From contig CALJGV010000014.1 in the NCBI GenBank assembly GCA_938075305.1, forward strand, positions 1 to 64,000: a DNA stretch of 64,000 nt, read 5' to 3'. Made by a program: the position numbers and the translations under genes. A model generated the notes under the pieces. It had not been told where the DNA came from, made no database searches, and was given only the letters and a program-made list of their open reading frames with translations. Shown here piece after piece: positions 38,338 to 46,748 of this stretch. Source of the DNA: an uncultured bacterium. GTDB lineage: Bacteria; Planctomycetota; UBA1135; GCA-002686595. Each line of letters starts with the position of its first letter. Position 1 is the stretch's first letter.

Positions 38338-38873
38338 GGGGCCTTCGGCGCCGCGGCCGAGAGGGCCTGGACGCCCTCGGCGAGGTTGTCCCGCATGGCC
38401 TTCTCCATCACCAGCTGGGGACGGAGCGAGGAGTCCATCTCCTCGTAGGAGTTCATGCTCGCGGAGGTCGCGATGGACTCGACCCAGAGGGTCCGCTCCC
38501 CGTCGCCGCTCTTGAGGGTCCAGCGGAGCGTCACCTCGGTGCTGGTGTCGAAGCCGACCTCGGGCTCCACGAGTTCGATCACCTCGACCTCCAGCAGGTG
38601 GCGGGCCCCGGCCCCGGAGAGGACCTCATCGTAGAGCCCGCAGCTGAGGATCACCTCGGTGAGCGCGGCCTCCAGGTCGTCTGCGCCCACGATCGGGGGG
38701 CCGAAATGGCCTTGCTTCTGCGAGCCGCTGGCGACGATCTGCACGCTCCCACCCAGGGCGCGGGAGACCGCGACGTCCTCGGGGACGATGAGCGCGGAGG
38801 AGACGGTGTGGCAGCCGGTAGCGGCGACGACGAGCAGGAGGAGGGTGGCCTGGAGGAGGTGGTTCATCTTCAT
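38334..38873 (-). CDS. unknown lipoprotein
   Basis: The 179-residue product has a clear lipoprotein signal: two Lys/Asn residues, a hydrophobic run and the lipobox VAATGC at residues 16-21. After that comes an about 155-residue soluble domain (VLSCGLYDEVL, LLEVEVIELVEPEVG) with an alternating beta pattern. No family was recognised. ATG 38867 is an alternative start. It is exported and probably lies in a membrane leaflet. The overlap with the oxygenase gene links them in translation, although their cellular locations differ. Confidence 0.8.
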   Translation of the reverse strand: MKMNHLLQATLLLLVVAATGCHTVSSALIVPEDVAVSRALGGSVQIVASGSQKQGHFGPPIVGADDLEAALTEVILSCGLYDEVLSGAGARHLLEVEVIELVEPEVGFDTSTEVTLRWTLKSGDGERTLWVESIATSASMNSYEEMDSSLRPQLVMEKAMRDNLAEGVQALSAAAPKAP

Positions 38874-39008
38874 GGTGGGAACGCCAGGTGGTCTGGGTCG
38901 GAGCGGAGCCCGTTACCGGCCCCCGCCCCTGGGCAGCATCGGCCGCCTGACCCGGGCGCAGTCCTCCAAACGGGTCGAACTGGCCCCCGGCCCACCGCGC
39001 GCTCCCAT

Positions 39009-39014
39009 TAGACT
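39009..39014 (+). promoter_or_regulatory. candidate -10 element TAGACT of the FAD dehydrogenase gene
   Basis: TAGACT lies 17 bp before the ATG at 39032 and 38 bp before the ATG at 39053. Transcription would begin near 39021. Confidence 0.4.
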
Positions 39015-39041
39015 GTGGCCACACCGTCGGCATGGGCAGGG

Positions 39042-39047
39042 AAGGAG
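39042..39047 (+). promoter_or_regulatory. Shine-Dalgarno site AAGGAG
   Basis: AAGGAG sits 5 bp before the ATG at 39053, an ideal distance and one of the few good ribosome-binding sites in the window. It decides the start at 39053 over the in-frame ATG at 39032. Confidence 0.6.
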
Positions 39048-39052
39048 ATCGA

Positions 39053-40693
39053 ATGGGGCGTGGCTGGGTCGCCTGGAGGGTCTCGGGGCTTCGTCAGGAG
39101 CTGGATGAGCCGGACCGGGAGGTCCTCATCCGCGCCGCAAGGACCGTAGGGGTCGATCCCGGGGACGTTCGCAGCCAGCGCTTCGCTCGGCGTTCGGTGG
39201 ACGCCCGTGGCCGCGGCCGTGACCTGCACTTCGTGTGTCAGGTGGACCTGGTCGTCCCCGACGGCCCGCGGGGGCCCAAGCTTCGCAGGCTCCTGCGCTC
39301 GGGAAAGGTGGCGGCGACCCCCGCGCCCGCGACCCTCGAGGTGGAGGGGGCCGGCGGCCGGCTGGTGGTGGTCGGGGCGGGGCCTGGAGGCCTCTTCGCT
39401 GCCCTCGCCGGGGCCCTTTCGGGCGCCGATGTGACCCTGGTGGAGCGGGGCGAGGCCATCGAGCACCGGGGTCGGAAGGTCGTCGCGTTCCACAGGGGCG
39501 CCGAGCCCGACCTCGACAATAACCTGCTGTTCGGCGACGGCGGCGCGGGGACCTACTCGGACGGCAAGCTCTACACACGGGTCTCCGACGCGCTGGAGAC
39601 GGCGGTCATCGACGAGCTCGTCCGGGCCGGAGCCCCCGCCGATATCGCCTTCGACGCGCGGGCACACATCGGCACCGACGTGCTGCACCGCATGCTCCCG
39701 CGGTTGCGCGCGCGGCTCGAGGAGCTGGGTGTGCGCTTCCTGTACGGGGTCCGCGCCGTGGGCGTGGAGTGTCACGACGGCGTCGCGGGGCGCGGGGTTC
39801 GGGCGCTCAGGACGACCCAGGGCGACCTGGAGCTCGACGCCCTTGTGCTCTCGATCGGGCACAGCGCGAGGGACACCTGGGGCTGGCTCGCGGAGGCGGG
39901 GGTCGTGATGGAGGCCAAGCCGTTCCAGGTGGGCGTGCGGATCGAACATCCCCAGGAGCTGATCACCAGGGGGCGCTATGGCGCTGACCCGCGGGGCGGC
40001 GTGCTGGGTCCCGCCTCTTACAACCTCCAGAGCAGGGGGGAGGTCCCCGCTCACTCGTTCTGCATGTGCCCCGGAGGGCGGATCGTTGCCAGCGTGAGCG
40101 AGCCGGGCGGCCTCTGCACCAACGGGATGAGCAACTCGCGCCACTCCTCCCGGTGGGCGAACGCCGCCCTTGTCACGACCCTCGACCCTGCCGCGGTGGC
40201 CAGTCTCGGGTTCACGGGCCCCATGGCTGGCGTCGACCTCCAGCGGGACCTGGAGCGCCGCTTCTTCGACGCGGGTGGCGGGACGTACGCTGCCCCTGCC
40301 CAGCGCGCCTCCGACTTCCTCGAGGGCAGGCGGTCGTCGGGGGAGCTGCGGACCAGCTACGGGTTCGGCGCGACCGCCGCACGGGTGGACCAGCTCCTCC
40401 CGGGTCGGGTCCGCGATGCCATCGAGGGCGCGCTCGGTCGCTTCGAGCGCGCCATCCCGGGCTTCGCCGGAGGGGAGGGACTGCTCGTGGGGATCGAGAC
40501 CCGCAGCTCCGGGCCGGTCAGATTGCCGCGGGACCGCGGCTCCTTTCGGGCCCAGGGCTTCTCCAACCTCTACCCCGCCGGCGAGGGGGCCGGATACGCG
40601 GGCGGGATCATGAGCGCGGCGATCGACGGGGCCCGGGCCGCGCAGGCGGCGGTGTCCGGTGGGAACCGATCCGGGACGGCCCCCGCCCCCTGA
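39053..40693 (+). CDS. FAD-dependent dehydrogenase (COG2509-like)
   Basis: The 546-residue protein belongs to the uncharacterised FAD-dependent dehydrogenases. An N-terminal about 95-residue domain precedes the dinucleotide site (VVVGAGPGGLFAAL). Further conserved blocks are NLLFGDGGAGTYSDGKLYTR, LVLSIGHSARDTW, AKPFQVGVRIEHPQ, CMCPGGRIVASVSEPGGLCTNGMS and NLYPAGEGAGYAGGIMSAA. The function of the family is not known. The start at ATG 39053 is supported by AAGGAG. panB begins 49 bp downstream. Confidence 0.87.
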   Translation: MGRGWVAWRVSGLRQELDEPDREVLIRAARTVGVDPGDVRSQRFARRSVDARGRGRDLHFVCQVDLVVPDGPRGPKLRRLLRSGKVAATPAPATLEVEGAGGRLVVVGAGPGGLFAALAGALSGADVTLVERGEAIEHRGRKVVAFHRGAEPDLDNNLLFGDGGAGTYSDGKLYTRVSDALETAVIDELVRAGAPADIAFDARAHIGTDVLHRMLPRLRARLEELGVRFLYGVRAVGVECHDGVAGRGVRALRTTQGDLELDALVLSIGHSARDTWGWLAEAGVVMEAKPFQVGVRIEHPQELITRGRYGADPRGGVLGPASYNLQSRGEVPAHSFCMCPGGRIVASVSEPGGLCTNGMSNSRHSSRWANAALVTTLDPAAVASLGFTGPMAGVDLQRDLERRFFDAGGGTYAAPAQRASDFLEGRRSSGELRTSYGFGATAARVDQLLPGRVRDAIEGALGRFERAIPGFAGGEGLLVGIETRSSGPVRLPRDRGSFRAQGFSNLYPAGEGAGYAGGIMSAAIDGARAAQAAVSGGNRSGTAPAP

Positions 40694-40742
40694 TGCCGCC
40701 CGGCGGCGCCGCTGCGCTGTCGGAGTTGGTACAACCTCGTCC

Positions 40743-41588
40743 ATGTCCCAGCACCCGGAGCACAGCGGCGCCGACTCCTCGGAGTTCAGCGGCCGCAAGG
40801 TCACGACCAACCTCCTGACGCAGATGAAGGAGGCCGGCACGCCCATCGCGGCGCTCACGGCCTACGACTACACCATGGCCCAGCTGCTGGACCAGGCGGG
40901 GGTGGACCTGATCCTCGTCGGAGATTCGGTGTCCACGGTCATGCAGGGGCTCGAGACCACCGTGACCGTCACCATGGAGCACATGGTCTATCACGCGTCG
41001 CTCGTCCGCCGCGGGGTCGAGCGAGCGCTCGTCGTGGCGGACCTGCCCTTCATGTCGTACCAGGTGAACTCGGACGAGGCGCTGCGCAACGCCGGGCGCA
41101 TGGTGAAGGAGGCGGGCGCCGAGGCGGTCAAGCTCGAAGGCGGACGCGTCGTGGCGGAGACCGTCCGCAGGATCGTGGACGTCGGTATCCCCGTCATGGG
41201 GCACCTCGGCCTGACGCCGCAGTCCATTCACAAGTTCGGGACGTACCAGGTGCGGGCCACGGATGATGAGGAGGCGGACGAGCTCCGCCGGGACGCCAAG
41301 CTGCTGGAGCAGGCGGGCGTCTTCTCCATCGTCCTTGAGAAGGTCCCCGCCGCGCTCGCCAAGGAGGTGACGGAGAGCGTGAGCGTCCCTGTGATCGGGA
41401 TCGGGGCCGGCGGTGGCTGCGACGGGCAGATCCTCGTGAGCCACGACATGCTGGGGATCTGTACTCGCTTCAACCCACGCTTCGTGCGTCGCTACGGCAA
41501 CTTCGCTGACGAGATGCGCGGCGCCTTCGAGCGCTTCACCGCGGATGTCAGGGGTCGCGACTTCCCCAGCGAGGAAGAGTCCTACTAG
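40743..41588 (+). CDS. panB: 3-methyl-2-oxobutanoate hydroxymethyltransferase
   Basis: The 281-residue TIM barrel is PanB, which adds a hydroxymethyl group to 2-oxoisovalerate in pantothenate synthesis. Recognisable blocks are LTAYDYTMAQLLDQAGVDLI, LVGDSVSTVMQG, DLPFMSY, AVKLEGG, MGHLGLTPQS, the catalytic glutamate in VLEKVPAALA, and VIGIGAGGGCDGQILV. The length is typical. The start at 40743 is preceded by TACAAC 7 bp upstream, a weak -10 candidate. No panC or panD is in the window. Confidence 0.95.
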   Translation: MSQHPEHSGADSSEFSGRKVTTNLLTQMKEAGTPIAALTAYDYTMAQLLDQAGVDLILVGDSVSTVMQGLETTVTVTMEHMVYHASLVRRGVERALVVADLPFMSYQVNSDEALRNAGRMVKEAGAEAVKLEGGRVVAETVRRIVDVGIPVMGHLGLTPQSIHKFGTYQVRATDDEEADELRRDAKLLEQAGVFSIVLEKVPAALAKEVTESVSVPVIGIGAGGGCDGQILVSHDMLGICTRFNPRFVRRYGNFADEMRGAFERFTADVRGRDFPSEEESY

Positions 41589-41700
41589 CGCCCCCGCCGG
41601 CGCCGACCGTGGATCAACGCGGGACAGTGCCCCGTTGGATGCCAGGGCCCAGGGCTGTGACTACAGATCCACGGGGAGCCGGGACGATGGCTCTCCCGTG

Positions 41701-42264
41701 GTGAAGACGGACCTCGAAACACACGGCGCGACCGCTGCCAGGATGTTCCGGCGGATCGCCGGCGATCTCTCGATGCTCAGCGATAGCGACATCGAGGTGA
41801 GCGGGATCACCGTGGAGGAGCGCACGGATCGACCTGCAGCGGCCGGCAGCATCCACGTCTCATTCCGCTTCTCGCTCGAGGCCGGCGCCCGGGTCGAGCA
41901 CGGGGCCTTCATGCTGCCCCTCGAAGAGTCGATCTGCCTCGGCGGGAACCTCATGATGGCTGGCCCCCAGCAGATCGAGGAGCTCAAGGCCAAGGGCGAG
42001 ATTGCCGGCCCCATTCGGGACGCGATCCTTGAGGTCGGCTCGTTCGTCGCGGGGGCGCTGCAGTCGTCCATGAGTATCCAGGGCTCGACTGGGGTCAAGG
42101 TGGACTTCGAGGGGTGCCAGGGGGTCCAGGAGTCGGTCCCGCCGCGCTTCGACTATGAAGAGGGGGCGCCGCTCGTGGTGAGCCGCGCCGCCCTGCAACT
42201 TGGATCCGGCGCGCCCGTTGAGGCGCTGCTGATCCTGCCTCCCGGGGCGCTGTCCGCCGCCTGA
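41701..42264 (+). CDS. CheX/CheC-like domain protein
   Basis: The protein is assigned weakly: FMLPLEESICLGGNLMMAG, then AILEVGSFVAGALQSSM recalls the CheC/CheX/FliY phosphatase helices, where E..N..ag. repeats carry the catalytic Glu and Asn (here EVGSFVAG, with Ser where Asn is usual). The GTG at 41701 (or 41698) is preferred because the frame upstream runs into panB and encodes low-complexity sequence; an ATG at 41545 would overlap panB by 44 bp. No chemotaxis genes lie near. With the GTG start the protein has 187 residues. It may be a sensor-pathway regulator or an unrelated protein. Confidence 0.6.
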   Translation: MKTDLETHGATAARMFRRIAGDLSMLSDSDIEVSGITVEERTDRPAAAGSIHVSFRFSLEAGARVEHGAFMLPLEESICLGGNLMMAGPQQIEELKAKGEIAGPIRDAILEVGSFVAGALQSSMSIQGSTGVKVDFEGCQGVQESVPPRFDYEEGAPLVVSRAALQLGSGAPVEALLILPPGALSAA

Positions 42265-42268
42265 GGTC

Positions 42269-43471
42269 TCAGCTGTCGCCCAGGGCCTTCTTGAACAGGT
42301 CCCCGAGGTTGGTCCCAAGGTTGCCCCGAGAGCTGTCGAGGGCCTGCTGGATCGTCGAGGTCTCCACGGAGTCCTCCGAGCCGATCTGCGCCCCGCGCGG
42401 ATCCAGTCGGGAGAGGCTGATGCGCTGGGATCCGGGGTCGATCGATGTGACGCGCACCGTCACCTCCTCGCCGACGGAGAGCACCTTCTGCAGGTTGACC
42501 ACCCGCTCGGTGGAGATCTGAGAGATGTGCAGGAGCCCCTCGACGCCAGGGAGCACCTCGACGAAGGCGCCGAAGTCCATCAGCCGGGTCACCTTGCCGG
42601 TGACCTGGCCGTCGATGTTGAGCTTGTGGGGCACCTCGTCCCAGGGGTCCGGCTCGAGCTGCTTCATGCCGAGGGCGATCTTCTTCCCGCCCTCCTTCAG
42701 CTCGAGGATCATCACGTCGACCTGCTGGCCGACCTTGAGGATCTCGTCCACCTTCTCCACGCGCTTGCGGGAGATCTGGCTGACGTGGACCAGCCCCTCC
42801 ACGCCGCCGATGTCGACGAAGGCCCCGAAGGGTTCGATGCGCATGACCTTGCCCTTCATCTTCGCGCCGGGCTCGAGGCCGCCGACCTTCTCGGCGATCG
42901 CCTCCATACGCTCGCTCTCCTCGACGCGGCGGCGGGAGAGCAGCACGCGATTGCGGGAGCGGTCGATCTCCATGACCTCGCACACGAGGGTCTGGCCCAG
43001 CACCTCGGAGCCCTCCACGTCCCGGCGGATCGAGACCTGGCTCATGGGCATGAACGCCTCGTGGGCTCCGATCTTGAGGGTGAGCCCACCCTGATTCTGC
43101 CCCGTGACCCGAGCCTTGGTGCGAGAGCCCACCTCGAGCTGCTCCCAGGCTTCGAGCTCCTTGGCGGCGCGCATGGAGAGCAACCACAGGTCGTCCTCCC
43201 GGCCACGCAGCATGAAGCGGAAGCGGTCGCCGACGTTGGGCTTCTCATCGAATTCGACGAGGGCGCAGACACCCTGCATTCGCGGGCCGAGGTCCACGAT
43301 GACGTCGTCGCCGCTCACCCCGGCGACCGTACCGGGCATGAGGTCGTCCTTGCCGCGTCCAGCCTTGGAGCCAGAGTCCATGCCGTCCTCCTCGGGCGAG
43401 TTTCCGAGGGCCTGGAGGTCGACGCCGTCTAGGGCGGCCTGGATTTCCTTGTCGAGGGAGTCTTGGGACAT
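42269..43471 (-). CDS. S1 RNA-binding protein (ribosomal protein S1-like)
   Basis: The 400-residue protein contains four S1 OB-fold repeats. They start near residues 44, 115, 205 and 290. Repeats three and four have the classic GKVMRIEPFGAFVDIGGVEGLVHVSQIS and GKVTRLMDFGAFVEVLPG forms with DFGAFV/PFGAFV motifs. The first repeat is more diverged. The protein is shorter than E. coli S1 (six repeats) and resembles the four-repeat proteins of other bacteria. It likely binds mRNA at the ribosome, or acts as a general RNA-binding factor. It is the second gene after the SDR gene on this strand (26 bp apart). Confidence 0.9.
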   Translation of the reverse strand: MSQDSLDKEIQAALDGVDLQALGNSPEEDGMDSGSKAGRGKDDLMPGTVAGVSGDDVIVDLGPRMQGVCALVEFDEKPNVGDRFRFMLRGREDDLWLLSMRAAKELEAWEQLEVGSRTKARVTGQNQGGLTLKIGAHEAFMPMSQVSIRRDVEGSEVLGQTLVCEVMEIDRSRNRVLLSRRRVEESERMEAIAEKVGGLEPGAKMKGKVMRIEPFGAFVDIGGVEGLVHVSQISRKRVEKVDEILKVGQQVDVMILELKEGGKKIALGMKQLEPDPWDEVPHKLNIDGQVTGKVTRLMDFGAFVEVLPGVEGLLHISQISTERVVNLQKVLSVGEEVTVRVTSIDPGSQRISLSRLDPRGAQIGSEDSVETSTIQQALDSSRGNLGTNLGDLFKKALGDS

Positions 43472-43497
43472 TGGGGGTTCTTCTTCGTTGGGTCGGC

Positions 43498-44262
43498 TCA
43501 GTGGCCGCTTCGGTGGACGTCCCTGGTGCTGGCCTGTTCCGAGGGCCAGAGGACGATCTCTCCGATGTTCACATGGGGGGGGCGGGTGACGGCGTAGCGG
43601 ATTGCGTCCGCCACGTCCTCCGGGGTGAGGGGGGTCATTCCGTCGTAGACGCGGTCGGCTGCCTCCTGGTCGCCGAGTCGGACCAGGCTGAACTCGGTCT
43701 CGACGAGGCCGGGGTCCACCGTGGTGAAGCGGATCCCCGAGCCGAACTCATCCAGGCGCAGGGCCTCGTAGATGGCCCGCACCGCGTGCTTGGATGCGTT
43801 GTACACGTTGCCCCCGGGGTAGACCTGGCGGCCGGCCACGCTCCCGAGAAGGACGAGGTCGCCCTGGCCCGCGGCGCGTAGCGCGGGGAGCGCAGCGCGC
43901 ACCGTGTGGAGCACGCCCTTGACGTTGGTGTCGATCATCTCGGCCCAGTCGTCGGTGTCCCCTTCGTGCAGGGGCGCAACGCCCCTGCTGAGGCCGGCGT
44001 TGGCGACCACGAGGTCGAAGGCCTGGCCCTTGAAGATCGGGGAGACCGCTCCGGCGTCGCGGACGTCCGCGGCCGAGAACGAGGCGTCAGCGCCGAGCTC
44101 CTCGGCCAGCTCTGCCAGTCGCTCCTCTCGCCGCGCCACCAGGTGCACGCTTGCGCCTGCCCCGGCCAGGGCCCTGGCCGTGGCGCGCCCGATACCTGAG
44201 GACGCTCCGGTCACCAGCGCGCGTCGCCCCGCGAGCGGGAGGGTGTCGGTCGGATCGTTCAT
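43498..44262 (-). CDS. short-chain dehydrogenase/reductase
   Basis: The 254-residue protein is a classical SDR. It has the NADP(H) motif TGASSGIG at residues 19-26, NAG in VVANAGLSRG, catalytic Ser in LGSVAGR, and YNASK with the Tyr-Lys pair. The arginine after the glycine motif region (VARREERL) supports NADP. It resembles the YdfG 3-hydroxy-acid dehydrogenase branch, but the substrate is not determinable. The C-terminus ends with the stretch RPPHVNIGEIVLWPSEQAS, seen in YdfG relatives. TACACT lies 6 bp before the ATG. Confidence 0.92.
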   Translation of the reverse strand: MNDPTDTLPLAGRRALVTGASSGIGRATARALAGAGASVHLVARREERLAELAEELGADASFSAADVRDAGAVSPIFKGQAFDLVVANAGLSRGVAPLHEGDTDDWAEMIDTNVKGVLHTVRAALPALRAAGQGDLVLLGSVAGRQVYPGGNVYNASKHAVRAIYEALRLDEFGSGIRFTTVDPGLVETEFSLVRLGDQEAADRVYDGMTPLTPEDVADAIRYAVTRPPHVNIGEIVLWPSEQASTRDVHRSGH

Positions 44263-44268
44263 GGGGGG

Positions 44269-44274
44269 AGTGTA
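44269..44274 (-). promoter_or_regulatory. -10 element TACACT, leaderless start of the SDR gene
   Basis: TACACT on the minus strand is followed by six C residues and then the ATG at 44262. Transcription would start at the start codon. No -35 element is visible. Confidence 0.5.
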
Positions 44275-44400
44275 GCCTCGAAGGACCCGGCGGGGGGGGC
44301 TGAGCCGTCGGGCAGGCCTTGCGCCCATTGCCGTCGCCGGGGCACCATGGCCTGCCCTTCCCCCGAGCTCCAACGCCGCTGGCCGGTCCGGATTCTCCCC

Positions 44401-46104
44401 ATGCGACACATGCCCCGGCTCCTCCAATGGCTCGCGCTCCTCGGGATCGTGCTCGTCGCCGGGTCCGAGGTCGCCCTCGGGAGGACGGCGGCGCAGGAGG
44501 GCACCCTCTTCACCGGAGCGACGGTCTTCGCCGGGTTCGACGGGAGGCGCGCGGAGGCGCTGAGGGGACCCGTTCGCGGGGCGGCGGTCCTCGTGGAGGG
44601 AGGGCGAGTCGTTGCGATCGGTGCCGAAGGAGAGCTCGCCTCCACCGACGCGGGCCGCCGTGCCCGGCGCGTGGACCTCACCGGGGGCTTCATCTACCCG
44701 GGCTTCCAGGACGCCAATGGCCAGCTCGAGCGTCTCGGTCGCGATCTCGAACAGGTGGACCTGGCCGGATGCTCCGGGGAGGCAGCGCTCCTCAAGGCGC
44801 TCCAGGAGCGGGCGGCGGTGCTCCCCGCGGGTCGCTGGGTCCAGGCGTTCGGGTGGGACTCCACCCGCGTCGGCGGCGGGTCTGCCCAGGAGCGAGCGGG
44901 GCTCGCGGCGGCGATCTCCAGGGTGCTGCCCCAGCACCCGGTGATCCTGCGCGACCTGACCGGGGATGGCGTCCTCTTCAACGAGGCGGGTCGCGCCAGG
45001 GTCGGGGAGCCCGGGGCGTCGTCGTCCGGCGATTGGCTTCGGGGGGCCGAGGCCGCCGCGGCCCTCGCGGGGCTGCCTTCGCCGACCGCGGAGGACCGAA
45101 CGCGAAGGATCCTGCGGGCCCAGGAGACCCTCCTTCGGGCTGGTGTGACCTGCGTTCACATCACGGAGCTCGACGCCGCCGGCGCGAGTGCGCTGGCGCT
45201 CCTGCGCGCCGATGGCCGGCTGCGGATCAGGGTCGTCGGCTTCGTGGATGCCCGAGTAGAGGTCACCGGCGAGCAGTGGCGGGATTGGGAGCGTGACCCC
45301 TCCGGAGAAGACCGCTTCGAGGCGGTGGGCGTCTCCCTCCGTCTGGATGGTTCCCTCGCGGTGCGGAGCGCCGCCCTGGAAGGGGCCTACGCCGACGCGC
45401 CTGGTCAGCGCGGGCAGCTCTCCTTCGAGTTCGCGCGGGCGAGCGACCTGGTGGTCCAGGCCGCACGCTCAGGGCGGCAACCGGCGCTCCAGTGCGCGGG
45501 CGACCGGGCGGTTCGGCAGGCGCTCGACATCCTCGACCGCGCGCGTGGGGACTGCCCCGGCTTCATCGGGCTCCGCCCCCGGCTCGAGGGCCTTGACCTG
45601 TGGCGGTCCGTGGAGCGTGACCGCCTCCGGTCCCTGGGGGCGGTGCCTTCGCTGCAGCCCGCTCGGCTTGGGGGCCAGGCGGGGTGGGCGGGCCATCGGC
45701 TGGGGAAGGACCGGGTCCTCGGGCTGCAGCCGTGGCGGAGCCTGGCCGAGGCGGCGTCCCAGCCCCTCGCGCTCGGGAGTGGGTACCCGACGGGCGCCGC
45801 TGATCCTCGGGCCACGTTCTTCACCGCCGTGAGCCGCCGAGCGGCGGCCGCTCCGACGAGCTCGAGATTCGTCCCGGGGCAGAGCCTGACGGCGAACGAG
45901 GCCCTTGGCGGGATGACCTCGGGGGCGGCCTTCGCGGCGACCCAGGATGATCGTCGCGGGTTGCTCGCCAGGGGCTATGGTGGCGACCTCACGGTCCTGG
46001 ACGTGGACCTCACCCAGCTCGAGTGGGGGGACGCGGCCAGGGCACTGACGGCCACGGTCCTCATGACCGTGGTGAACGGAGAGATCCTCCACGACGGGCG
46101 CTGA
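44401..46104 (+). CDS. amidohydrolase-3 (YtcJ-like) protein lacking all metal ligands
   Basis: The 567-residue protein starts with a signal peptide (ATG 44401, MRHMPRLLQWLALLGIVL; an ATG at 44347 would add 18 residues). Its scaffold is the amidohydrolase-3 family: GFIYPGFQD, LRLDGSLAVRSAALEGAYAD, CAGDRAVRQALD and a C-terminal GYGGDLTVLDVD. Every expected metal or catalytic position is changed: the HxH pair is N106 and Q108 (DANGQ), the lysine before LRLDG is S312, the histidine before the AGDRA block is Q364, the next histidine is G397, and the aspartate near the end is G461. It is therefore likely a non-catalytic binding or regulatory protein. Reading frame is intact, so it is not a decaying gene. 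It lies between the SDR and OsmC genes. Confidence 0.85.
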   Translation: MRHMPRLLQWLALLGIVLVAGSEVALGRTAAQEGTLFTGATVFAGFDGRRAEALRGPVRGAAVLVEGGRVVAIGAEGELASTDAGRRARRVDLTGGFIYPGFQDANGQLERLGRDLEQVDLAGCSGEAALLKALQERAAVLPAGRWVQAFGWDSTRVGGGSAQERAGLAAAISRVLPQHPVILRDLTGDGVLFNEAGRARVGEPGASSSGDWLRGAEAAAALAGLPSPTAEDRTRRILRAQETLLRAGVTCVHITELDAAGASALALLRADGRLRIRVVGFVDARVEVTGEQWRDWERDPSGEDRFEAVGVSLRLDGSLAVRSAALEGAYADAPGQRGQLSFEFARASDLVVQAARSGRQPALQCAGDRAVRQALDILDRARGDCPGFIGLRPRLEGLDLWRSVERDRLRSLGAVPSLQPARLGGQAGWAGHRLGKDRVLGLQPWRSLAEAASQPLALGSGYPTGAADPRATFFTAVSRRAAAAPTSSRFVPGQSLTANEALGGMTSGAAFAATQDDRRGLLARGYGGDLTVLDVDLTQLEWGDAARALTATVLMTVVNGEILHDGR

Positions 46105-46116
46105 GCGCCCACCCTC

Positions 46117-46530
46117 ATGACGACGATCAAGAGCAGCTATCGCGGTGAGCTTCGGACCGAGGCGAGCCATCTCCAATCCGATACGACCCTGGTCACCGAT
46201 GCGCCGGTGGATAACCAGGGGCGGGGTGAGTCCTTCTCGCCCACGGACCTCGTCGCCACCGGGCTCGCCTCTTGCATGCTCACGATCATGGGCATCGTGG
46301 CCGAGCGGCACGGGTGGGACCTAACCCGTGCCACCGCCTCCGCCACCAAGGTCATGGCCGCCGACCCCGTGCGGCGGATCGCGCGCATCGAGGTGACCAT
46401 CGAGATCCCGGGGACCTTCGACGCCCAAGCTCGGACCGCGTTGGAGAAGGCGGCCCTCGGTTGCCCGGTGCACGCGACCCTCGGCAGTTCGGTCGAGATG
46501 CCGGTGGAGTTCGTCTGGGACGAGGCCTGA
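46117..46530 (+). CDS. OsmC-family protein
   Basis: The 137-residue protein has the two redox cysteines of OsmC/Ohr proteins: C53 in ATGLASCMLTIMG and C116 in LGCPVHATL. The fold and length fit the OsmC group, which reduces organic hydroperoxides with lipoyl or thiol donors, although YhfA-like members have other unknown roles. It starts 12 bp after the amidohydrolase-like gene, so both are probably one transcript. A role in oxidative stress is plausible. Confidence 0.9.
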   Translation: MTTIKSSYRGELRTEASHLQSDTTLVTDAPVDNQGRGESFSPTDLVATGLASCMLTIMGIVAERHGWDLTRATASATKVMAADPVRRIARIEVTIEIPGTFDAQARTALEKAALGCPVHATLGSSVEMPVEFVWDEA

Positions 46531-46701
46531 CCCGAGGGGCGGCCTGGCGGAGAGGCGGGCTCCCAGGAACCCGTATCCGCCTGAGTCACGGTGCGCTCAG
46601 GACGAGCCACCGGGGCGGCCCTGCGACTCCCCATCGGGCCTGGGGGCGGTCCGAGGGGTAGATTCGCCCTCCGCCGGGGCTCGGCCGGAGGGGCTATCGG
46701 C

Positions 46702-46707
46702 TATCCT
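46702..46707 (+). promoter_or_regulatory. candidate -10 element TATCCT
   Basis: TATCCT lies 41 bp before the ATG at 46749 of the saccharopine-dehydrogenase-like gene and 8 bp after a TATCGG that would be a weaker alternative. The 218-bp gap 46531-46748 holds no gene that I can support. Confidence 0.35.
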
Positions 46708-46748
46708 CCTCGCCCGTTTTCCGGAATCCAGACCCCATCCGAACTCCC

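Noticed and set aside
41545..41700. ATG 41545 as start of the CheX/CheC-like protein
   Set aside because: It lies inside panB, has no ribosome-binding site, and the extra 52 residues are low complexity. The GTG at 41701 is the better start.
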